IMG/VR virus record: IMGVR_UViG_3300020411_003746
Span: 1 to 34,479 of that record
Source: a virus
Direction: 5' to 3' (one strand)
Length of the DNA: 34,479 nucleotides
Shown: positions 5,816-12,661 of the stretch, in pieces
Numbering within the stretch: the first letter of the stretch is position 1
How the letters are laid out: each line of letters opens with the position of its first letter
Translations under genes and position numbers: made by a program
The notes under the pieces: model-generated
Told to the model about the DNA's origin: nothing
The model's database searches: none
Seen by the model: only the letters and a program-made list of their open reading frames with translations

Positions 5816-6408
5816 TATAGCATTCCTAATGAGTCTTTCCAGACTTTTTGTTTACTTGTGTTGAAATTTTCTATTGGTAAAAATATAACAAATTTTAATT
5901 GATCAGTTCCTTCAACAGTCATACCATTTGTTCCTTGAACATGACTAATTAAATATTGTTTTATACATGGTGCAACAATTTTATTCTTTTTTAAAGAGTT
6001 CCAATTTATTCTTGCACCATATCTTACCGCATCTAACAATCTAGCTCTGTGAGAATATGGTAAATAGTGAAAATTTAATCCCCAAAATCTATCACTTTCT
6101 TTAGAAATGATCATTGACATAGGAAATCTGTCATAATATGGTAATTTTTTAGCATGTTTTGCTCTATATTGAAATAAAGTCAATTTTGCTTCATTAATTG
6201 ATCTAGGTCTTATCAATTTTGATTTTTCTATAAGTTGTTCTGATGTCATACTAGTATCATCAAACGTAACATTCAAATTTCTTCTAAAATTTCTAATTTG
6301 ATGCCTAAGCCATTGAGCAGATCTCTTATTTTCTTGAGATATTTCTTTTCTTCTAATAACATCAGATAGAATATCAACAAAATTTTGACTATTTTTAAGT
6401 TTTGCCAT
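5815..6408 (-). CDS. Unassigned T4-like structural or DNA-end protein, 197 aa
   Basis: A basic, Arg/Lys-rich protein. The recognisable part is about residues 90-128, with LPYYDRFPM, then FWGLNFHYLPY and RARLLDAV. This pattern (YYD-x-P followed by GLNxHYLP) recurs in T4-like phages next to head-completion genes. I cannot name it with confidence. In T4 the neighbour of gene 4 is gene 2, the DNA end protector, so gp2 is one candidate by synteny only. The ATG overlaps the end of gp4 by 14 nt and its own stop overlaps the next start, so it is translated as part of the tightly packed - strand operon. Confidence 0.6.
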   Translation of the reverse strand: MAKLKNSQNFVDILSDVIRRKEISQENKRSAQWLRHQIRNFRRNLNVTFDDTSMTSEQLIEKSKLIRPRSINEAKLTLFQYRAKHAKKLPYYDRFPMSMIISKESDRFWGLNFHYLPYSHRARLLDAVRYGARINWNSLKKNKIVAPCIKQYLISHVQGTNGMTVEGTDQLKFVIFLPIENFNTSKQKVWKDSLGML

Positions 6409-6844
6409 GTTTTTTTCTTCTTTTTTTGATTCCTAGATCATATTCATCTTGAATTAGGAAGTGCCAACCCTTATTTTTACAAAATTCTTCCGCGGCCTTC
6501 CATTTTGCCTCATTTTTTGCGAATTTTTTAGCTTCGTTGATGAATTTTCTTGATTTTTCACGTTTTTTGGGTGGTTTTGTCTCTCTATTTGGCTTAACTT
6601 CAATGATTACGACCTTTTTATTGGCAAATTTTACCCAAAAATCGGGAAAATATCTGTGAATTTTTCTATCTAATGGTGATCGATATGGAATTACAACTTC
6701 TTCTGATGCCCACTCTTCAACTTGTGGACTTAAATCCAGTTTTTCCATAACTTTTTTTTCCCAACCAGATCTATAAACAATTTTAGTTGGATTTCCTCTA
6801 TATTTATTTGGGTTCACTGGTTTATATTTACCTTTTTTAATCAT
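6395..6844 (-). CDS. 4: gp4, head completion protein (nuclease-fold)
   Basis: gp4 is needed to finish DNA-filled heads before tail joining. This 149-aa protein has T4 length (150 aa) and clear matches to T4 gp4: GKYKPVNPNKYRGNPTKI near the N-terminus, IPYRSP-x-D-x-KxHRYFPDF, and KWKAAxxFCKNKGW near the C-terminus. It also shows a complete PD-(D/E)xK nuclease signature: Pro67-Asp68, then Glu82-x-Lys84, with Glu29 in YRSGWE as the usual upstream acidic residue of TnsA-like nucleases. The nuclease activity is inferred from these residues. It is the first gene of the - strand block, 34 nt downstream of the predicted start of a late transcript. Confidence 0.92.
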   Translation of the reverse strand: MIKKGKYKPVNPNKYRGNPTKIVYRSGWEKKVMEKLDLSPQVEEWASEEVVIPYRSPLDRKIHRYFPDFWVKFANKKVVIIEVKPNRETKPPKKREKSRKFINEAKKFAKNEAKWKAAEEFCKNKGWHFLIQDEYDLGIKKRRKKHGKT

Positions 6845-6847
6845 CTG

Positions 6848-6855
6848 AATAAATA
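6848..6855 (+). promoter_or_regulatory. Possible late promoter variant AATAAATA before gp48
   Basis: AATAAATA differs from the T4 late box in its first base and lies about 50 bp upstream of the gp48 start, in the divergent 61-bp gap. Near-matches occur by chance in such AT-rich DNA, so support is weak. Confidence 0.25.
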
Positions 6856-6883
6856 GAAATAGATTAAATTGTTAGTTATATTA

Positions 6884-6891
6884 TATTTATA
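6884..6891 (-). promoter_or_regulatory. T4-type late promoter for the - strand block
   Basis: A perfect TATAAATA read on the - strand in the gap between the divergent gp4 and gp48 genes. Transcription would start near 6878, giving a leader of about 34 nt before the gp4 ATG. It is the only promoter-like site I see for the five-gene - strand operon. Confidence 0.6.
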
Positions 6892-6905
6892 GAGGAAAGA
6901 ATAAA

Positions 6906-7985
6906 ATGGCTGATCCATCACAAGTAATGTTAGCGGCAGCACAACAAGTACCACTTGGTAGAGCAACAGAAGTGCGAGGTAAGGGAAGTCATACGTCTGT
7001 TGCTATTAGAAAATTTCCACAAAATTTAGCACAAGATGAATCAGATACTAAAAACTTTGTAATGTTCTATGTCAAACCCGGTGGGCCTGGAAATAGAGGA
7101 AGTAGTGGTTTATCAGGAACATCATCTTTGATCGCTTTACATATTCCACCTGGAGCATTAAAAACTTCATTTGAAGGAAAGTATGAAGAATTTAGAGGTG
7201 GTAGAGTTTTTGAACAAGGATTACCAAATTTAGCTGCAGTTGCTGGTCCAGCGGCACTAAGTTCATTAGTAACCAAAAGTCCAATCATCGCAGGAATTTC
7301 AGCGGTTCTTGGTGGGGTGGCAAAAGGAATTTCTGATACAGGTAGTTTGGACCCAGGAATAGTTTTTAAACAAACAGTAAATAATCTTGGTGATGCTGGT
7401 GGTTCTATTGCGACATTAGCTGTTGGTGGAGCGGCAAGTGGTGGATTACTAAATCCGTTAAAGGCTGGAATGGGATTTGCTATTAATCCTCATTCTTCAT
7501 TAATTTATCAAGGACCAGGTGCTTTTAGAACACATGATTTTTCATTTGACTTTTGGCCAAGAAGTTATCAAGAAGCAATAGAAGTTGCTGGAATAGTACA
7601 AACATTTAAAGAAAAAATGTTACCTAAGATGAAAGATTTTTGGAAATTAAAAAGTGTTTATTTTGGATTCCCACATGAATTTCATATTGATTTTTATATA
7701 AAAACAGATGGAGGAACAAAAGAATTTTCACAAATGGGAATAAAAAGATCAGTTTTAACAAAAATGAATGTTAATTTTGATGGACCTCAAGGCCCTGCTT
7801 TTTATGATCCCCCCGAAAAAGGGCAAGAACCAATGCCTGTTCATACAAAATTGGATTTAGTTTTTCAAGAAACAGAATTTATTTTGGAGTATGAAGGTAA
7901 GACAACAGATCTTCAAAATTATTATGGTCAAGATTTTAGAGCTACAGATGATGATTACGTTCATGGTAAATATCATGATTATTAA
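6906..7985 (+). CDS. 48: gp48, baseplate tail tube cap
   Basis: gp48 caps the baseplate hub and, with gp54, starts polymerisation of the tail tube. The 359-aa length matches T4 gp48 (364 aa). Diagnostic regions are INPHSSLIYQGPGAFRTHDF near residue 195, followed by FWPRSYQEA and the helix VQTFKEKMLPKM, and then a tube-type beta region ending FDGPQGPAFYDPP and a strand LDLVFQETEFILEYEG. A Gly/Ala-rich segment at about residues 105-185 separates the N-terminal part from the tube-like C-terminal part. GAGGAA lies 8 nt before the ATG. It is the first gene of the + strand baseplate operon and is divergent from gp4. Confidence 0.85.
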   Translation: MADPSQVMLAAAQQVPLGRATEVRGKGSHTSVAIRKFPQNLAQDESDTKNFVMFYVKPGGPGNRGSSGLSGTSSLIALHIPPGALKTSFEGKYEEFRGGRVFEQGLPNLAAVAGPAALSSLVTKSPIIAGISAVLGGVAKGISDTGSLDPGIVFKQTVNNLGDAGGSIATLAVGGAASGGLLNPLKAGMGFAINPHSSLIYQGPGAFRTHDFSFDFWPRSYQEAIEVAGIVQTFKEKMLPKMKDFWKLKSVYFGFPHEFHIDFYIKTDGGTKEFSQMGIKRSVLTKMNVNFDGPQGPAFYDPPEKGQEPMPVHTKLDLVFQETEFILEYEGKTTDLQNYYGQDFRATDDDYVHGKYHDY

Positions 7986-7994
7986 AGGAAACTA

Positions 7995-8612
7995 ATGTCA
8001 GAATATTTTAGATACATTCCTAATCTTTATTATAGATTGGATAAAGGTAGAAATAATTCAGGAGAACAAATTGATGATGTTCATCAAAAATTGATTACCG
8101 ATATTACTATGAGAACAAGATTAAGAAAGTTTGTTAAAGATGATTTAATCAACTATTATCCCTATATTGTTCCTGATGGCCAAAGACCTGATAACATCGC
8201 TAATGAATATTATGGTTCAATAAAATATACATGGATTGTATTTTTATCAAATAATATTTTTGATCCACAATTTGAATGGCCGATGTCCTCTGAAGCTTTG
8301 AGAAAATTCATCATATCAAAATATGGTAGCTTGGATAATTCAATTAAAACAATTCATCATTATGAGGAAATTATTCAACCACACAGTGAAGCTGATGGTG
8401 ATAATCCAGAAATTCTTGAAAGAACAATTGAAGTTGATGAAAAGGAATATAGAAGATTGGTTCAATTGGGCACGGATAGAGGTAAACTGGTTACTAATTA
8501 TCAATATGAACAAGATCTTAATGATTCTAAAAAGAATATACAATTGATTGAAAATATATATGTTGAAGATATTTTGACAAATGCAAGAGAACTTTTCACA
8601 ACAGGATTTTAA
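7995..8612 (+). CDS. 53: gp53, baseplate wedge subunit
   Basis: gp53 joins the hub and wedge parts of the T4 baseplate. This 205-aa protein is close to T4 gp53 (196 aa). It begins with the typical YFRYIPNLYY, followed by an arginine-rich segment and then YYPYIVPDGQRPDNIANEYY, which resembles the LysM-like core of the family (asparagine/isoleucine pattern around NIANEYYG), and TWIVFLSNNIFDP. A Shine-Dalgarno-like AAAGGAAAC precedes the ATG, which lies 9 nt after gp48. The stop overlaps the next start (TAATG). Confidence 0.85.
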   Translation: MSEYFRYIPNLYYRLDKGRNNSGEQIDDVHQKLITDITMRTRLRKFVKDDLINYYPYIVPDGQRPDNIANEYYGSIKYTWIVFLSNNIFDPQFEWPMSSEALRKFIISKYGSLDNSIKTIHHYEEIIQPHSEADGDNPEILERTIEVDEKEYRRLVQLGTDRGKLVTNYQYEQDLNDSKKNIQLIENIYVEDILTNARELFTTGF

Positions 8613-10294
8613 TGGCAACATTAGATGAAATGTTATTGAATGATCAGGCGATGAGAAGGCATATGTATGATGTCCCTCATCATCCTGGAGAAGTAGAAAT
8701 TAGCAGACTTTCATTGATAAGTCCTAATAATTTTTCAATAGCAGTAGATTTACAATTTGTTTTTTCACAAATTGAAATAAGGGAAAATATATTTTCTCCT
8801 TATGTTGATGGTTATATTACTATAACAGATTCAGTAGGTCTTTATGAAAGAATGCCAATCATAGGTGAAGAATTTTTACATATTACTTTTAAAACAAAAG
8901 GTGCAACATCTGAAGACGAAATTGATAAAATTTTTAGAGTAGTTAAAGTTAGTGCATTTAATCAAGATCCAGAAAATCCAAGAGTTTTTGTATACACATT
9001 AGAATTTAAAAGTATTGAATATATTTTGAATCTTAAAACAAAAGTACAAAAAACATATAAATCAAAAACAACCAAAGAAATGGCTGAAGACATTTATGAT
9101 AACTACATAAAAAACCATATGAGTAATGGTTGGTTTCATGATTATACAAAAGATTTTTTAGCAGAAGATACGTCTAATGATCATAATATTGTTATACCTA
9201 ATATGACTCCATTTGATGCTTTAACTTTTTTAGCATCTCGATCAAAATCAGCTGATGTTGAAAGTACAGGTGCTTCTTTTACATTTTTTGAAAGTTTAAA
9301 ATATGGATATAGATTTCAATCTATTGAATCATTAATGCAAAATCCATCTACATTTTCTTATTTTCAAGCACCAGAAAGTATACCAGAACAAGATTTTTAT
9401 AAAAAATTTGTTCATAGTTCTCATAATATTAGTGAATATTCTAGAATTTCACCAATTAAAGTTGATGAAAATTTAAAAAATGGAATGTATGCAAATAGAC
9501 TAATAGCACATAATATGCTTAGAATGAAATATGATATTCATGATTTACATTATCTAAAACCATTAAGATCTGGATTAGGTAGTAGAACCTTTGATAGATC
9601 CACTGGTGCAATGGTGGAAGAAGATCCTGAAAATGTTTTAAATGATTTTGGTGAAAATATATCAAGTTATTCTGAATCAAAAATGGAACAATTAGTAAGG
9701 TCAAATGTTTTAAATTATTATTCATTTTCTAATAATTCCGTAGTATCTGCTGCGTCTGATGTTTTAAACAGTCCTTTATCAAATGTTTCTTTAGTTTCAA
9801 CAAATGAGGGTTGTCAGATGAAATTTGGAGCAGGAACGGATAGTAATATTTTTGTAAAAGATCCTAGTATAAGAGATAATGATATTGAACATTGGCATAG
9901 TAGAAGAAAAATGCAAGGTTTATTGTTGAATAGTTTCATTTACAATATAAAAGTTAAGGGAAATACACATAGGTCTGTCGGTGATATAATTAATTTAGAT
10001 ATACCAACGTCATTAAATGAAGAAATTAATTCCGCCTCACAATTATCCTCTGGATTGAGAAGTAATACATTAGTTTCAGGAAATTTTATTGTTACCAGAC
10101 TTTCTCATGTTTTTAAAAGAGATTCAGCTAGTACTGACCACATTTTAAATTTACATATAATGAGAGATAGTTTGTCTAGAAAATTGCCTGAACCGGTAAA
10201 TAGAAATGCTTTAATTGGACCGGGTATGTATACTGGGGACGATCCTTTTGAAGATCAAGAAAATAATATAGATACAATGAAAGTAATAGGATAA
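8612..10294 (+). CDS. gp27-like baseplate hub protein
   Basis: This 560-aa protein occupies the position between gp53 and gp5 where the hub ring that carries the spike would be expected. The N-terminal part contains a beta-barrel-like stretch (FSIAVDLQFVFSQIEIREN, then SPYVDGYITITDS). It is followed by a segment typical of gp27 and Mu gp44-type hub proteins: an extended strand FVYTLEFKSIEYILN, then KTYKSKTTKEMAEDIYDNY and NIVIPNMTPFDALTFLASR. T4 gp27 is 391 aa, so this homologue is enlarged in the C-terminal half (about residue 260 on), which includes a late-control-type strand HRSVGDIINLDIP near residue 455. Assignment rests on fold-like motifs and neighbours rather than strong identity. Both ends overlap neighbours by TAATG junctions. 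Confidence 0.7.
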   Translation: MATLDEMLLNDQAMRRHMYDVPHHPGEVEISRLSLISPNNFSIAVDLQFVFSQIEIRENIFSPYVDGYITITDSVGLYERMPIIGEEFLHITFKTKGATSEDEIDKIFRVVKVSAFNQDPENPRVFVYTLEFKSIEYILNLKTKVQKTYKSKTTKEMAEDIYDNYIKNHMSNGWFHDYTKDFLAEDTSNDHNIVIPNMTPFDALTFLASRSKSADVESTGASFTFFESLKYGYRFQSIESLMQNPSTFSYFQAPESIPEQDFYKKFVHSSHNISEYSRISPIKVDENLKNGMYANRLIAHNMLRMKYDIHDLHYLKPLRSGLGSRTFDRSTGAMVEEDPENVLNDFGENISSYSESKMEQLVRSNVLNYYSFSNNSVVSAASDVLNSPLSNVSLVSTNEGCQMKFGAGTDSNIFVKDPSIRDNDIEHWHSRRKMQGLLLNSFIYNIKVKGNTHRSVGDIINLDIPTSLNEEINSASQLSSGLRSNTLVSGNFIVTRLSHVFKRDSASTDHILNLHIMRDSLSRKLPEPVNRNALIGPGMYTGDDPFEDQENNIDTMKVIG

Positions 10295-12177
10295 TGATAT
10301 CACACGAATCTATGGGTTTGGAATTTGTATGGTGGATAGGTGTTGTTGAAAACAGACACGATCCATTATATTTGGGTAGATGTAAAGTTAGGTGTTTGGG
10401 TTGGCATACTGAAGATAAAAATTTAATGCCAACAGATGATTTACCTTGGGCTTTTCCACTTATGCCTATAACTTCTGCTTCTCAAACAGCAGTTGGTCAA
10501 GCACCAGTTGGTCCTGTTGAAGGAACATGGGTTATGGGATTTTTCAAGGATGGTCAATCAGGCCAAGATCCGGTCATGTTAGGGACATTACCTGGAATAC
10601 CTGAACAAGATGCAAGGTCTATTTACACTTTAACTCAAGGATTTCATGATGCAAGAGCGTATGATAATTCTTTTTACACTGATGAGCATATGCTTGATGG
10701 TTCCGCATTAAAAAAACAAATAAGATCTCTTATTAACGGAGCAGATAATCAACAAACAGTAAATAAAGTTCCTAGAGAACCAGATTCTTTAGATTTTTCT
10801 AAAGGTCCAGTTGTTATTATGGAACAACAAGAAATTTCACCATTTCCAGATTTTAATTATTTGAATCAACCAACTACTCCACCTTTAGCTAGAGGATTTT
10901 ATGATACTTCTTCAGGTTTAAGAAGTAGTGAAAATTTAAAATCGGTTGAAAGTCCATTTTCTATTATTGCAAGAAAGAGAGATTCAATTGAAAAGGCGGG
11001 ACATTTAAATATTCCAACAGCTGGTCAATCTACTGGTCATGGAACACCTGTGAAAATGATGATGAGAAACCTCACCGCGGAAGCTTTTGTTTCTCCAAGT
11101 GGTGATTTATCAGAAAATTCACAAAAAAAGCATAAAATACCAAGAATTCCGCCAAGTATAACAACTTTTAGGGAACCTTCATCTCCATATAATGCAAGAT
11201 ATCCTTATAATCATGTAACACAAACAGAAAGTGGTCATGTATTTGAAATGGATGATACTCCTGATTCAGAAAGAATACATTTATATCATAGATCAGGATC
11301 TTTTATAGAATTTCATCCTTCAGGAAATGTTGTTAATAAAACAACAAATAAATTATATAATATAATTCATGATAACTTATATCAACACGTTTCTAATCAT
11401 AAAATAGAAACAATAGATGGTAGTTATCAACTTTATGTTAATAAAAGAGCGGGAAACCGTGATTCAAACTTTATTACTAAAGTTGGTTCAGGTGGTTCTC
11501 ATTATTCTTTTGTTGAATCAGGAAATTATTATTTTGAAGCACCAGATGGAAGTTTTAATTCTGAAAGTTTAGATTATTTTTTAAGTAGCACAGGAACAAA
11601 AGTTGTAGGTGGTTCTGGATTATCATTAGAGTCGACAGGTGGTGTGAGAATAAAATCTGTTGGAACACTACAAGCAAATACTTCAAATTTTATAGTTCAA
11701 TCTGAAGGTTCTGTAAAAATTAAAACTATTGCTGGAAATTTAAATGTAGGAACAGAACTTGGTTCAATTAATTTAAATTGTACGGGTACACCATTTTTAC
11801 CTGGTGGAGGAATAAACATAAAAAGTGGGGTAAGTCCGATAGAAATTGGTGTGGCAGAGTTGACAGAGGGAAGTACAGGATATATTAATATGTTTCTTGG
11901 AAAATCTGGTACGTTAGGAAAATTCTTCATGGCTCCAGCAGTAATAACCGCACAAACTCCTGGTGCTATGGCTCTAGATGCTGGTATTATATCACTAAGT
12001 TCAAAGGCACCAATGTCTATAGGATCTTCCTTAAAATCTTTGAAATCTTGTTTTGATGATTTGATAGATGAAATAGCAAAAATTACTGTACCTACAGGAT
12101 CAGGAAATAGTGGAACACCATTGAATACAGCACAACTTCAGGCTTTAAAACTAAAAATTGCTGCATGTGTAATTTAG
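10294..12177 (+). CDS. 5: gp5, baseplate central spike without visible lysozyme domain
   Basis: gp5 forms the trimeric membrane-piercing spike under the hub. Residues 10-105 match the T4 gp5 OB-fold: WWIGVVENRHDPLYLGR, then PTDDLPWAFPLMPITSAS and PVEGTWVMGFF. Residues 303-345 match the start of the T4 triple beta-helix (YPYNHVTQTESGHVFEMDDT, then HxSGSFIEFHPSGN). The rest of the C-terminal part is Gly/Ser-rich beta-helix-like sequence, with few of T4's regular VxGxxxxx octads. Between the OB and helix parts, residues 110-300 contain neither the T4 lysozyme Glu-Asp-Thr active-site region (EGLRLKVYWDTEG type) nor its GIGH motif. The spike therefore seems to lack the muramidase found in T4. The total, 627 aa, exceeds T4 (575 aa) because the linker and helix are longer. 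Confidence 0.88.
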   Translation: MISHESMGLEFVWWIGVVENRHDPLYLGRCKVRCLGWHTEDKNLMPTDDLPWAFPLMPITSASQTAVGQAPVGPVEGTWVMGFFKDGQSGQDPVMLGTLPGIPEQDARSIYTLTQGFHDARAYDNSFYTDEHMLDGSALKKQIRSLINGADNQQTVNKVPREPDSLDFSKGPVVIMEQQEISPFPDFNYLNQPTTPPLARGFYDTSSGLRSSENLKSVESPFSIIARKRDSIEKAGHLNIPTAGQSTGHGTPVKMMMRNLTAEAFVSPSGDLSENSQKKHKIPRIPPSITTFREPSSPYNARYPYNHVTQTESGHVFEMDDTPDSERIHLYHRSGSFIEFHPSGNVVNKTTNKLYNIIHDNLYQHVSNHKIETIDGSYQLYVNKRAGNRDSNFITKVGSGGSHYSFVESGNYYFEAPDGSFNSESLDYFLSSTGTKVVGGSGLSLESTGGVRIKSVGTLQANTSNFIVQSEGSVKIKTIAGNLNVGTELGSINLNCTGTPFLPGGGINIKSGVSPIEIGVAELTEGSTGYINMFLGKSGTLGKFFMAPAVITAQTPGAMALDAGIISLSSKAPMSIGSSLKSLKSCFDDLIDEIAKITVPTGSGNSGTPLNTAQLQALKLKIAACVI

Positions 12178-12184
12178 GATAATT

Positions 12185-12661
12185 ATGGCTTTAAATTTAC
12201 CAGGATTAAAATCTACATTAATGAGTGGATTTGGAAAATATAATGCTACAGGTTTTGAGGCAGCACGTATTATAACAAATGGAATAAGACAATATACAAG
12301 TGGTTTAATGGACCCAGCAGGAGGAACTTTTGTTAGTATGTCTGGTTTGGAAACATTAACACCACAATTAGCAAATATTTTTGAAAGAAGATCTCCTTCA
12401 GGAGCAATTGTTGGTGCAAATGTTGCTAGAAAAATAAATCAATGTTTTATGACCTTAACAACTAATAGATTTATATCAGTTGTTACAGTCCCCGCAGGTT
12501 TACTTTCTGATTTAAGAATGATATTTCAAAAATATCCACCACAAGGTGCAATGTTTGGAGAAAATTTATCACAAGCGATAAATAATTATACAACAACAAT
12601 AACCATAACCGCAGTAATACCTGGATCACCACCAGTAGTAGTATCAGGACCGCCGTCATGA
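12185..12661 (+). CDS. Unassigned 158-aa protein with three internal repeats
   Basis: I do not recognise the family. Three imperfect repeats of about 48 residues can be aligned at residues 8-50, 59-106 and 107-147. Each has the pattern F-x-(K/R)-(Y/R)-x3-G-A-x2-G-x-N-(V/L)-(A/S)-x2-IN, followed by a Thr-rich strand and a Pro-Ala-Gly turn. The clearest units are FERRSPSGAIVGANVARKIN and FQKYPPQGAMFGENLSQAIN. The C-terminus is a short Pro/Val/Ser-rich tail. In T4 a PAAR tip protein (gp5.4) sits on the gp5 spike, and this gene directly follows gp5, but no PAAR motif or metal ligands are visible. TTAGGA near the gp5 stop serves as a weak ribosome binding site, and the gene end overlaps the next ATG (ATGA). 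Confidence 0.65.
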   Translation: MALNLPGLKSTLMSGFGKYNATGFEAARIITNGIRQYTSGLMDPAGGTFVSMSGLETLTPQLANIFERRSPSGAIVGANVARKINQCFMTLTTNRFISVVTVPAGLLSDLRMIFQKYPPQGAMFGENLSQAINNYTTTITITAVIPGSPPVVVSGPPS

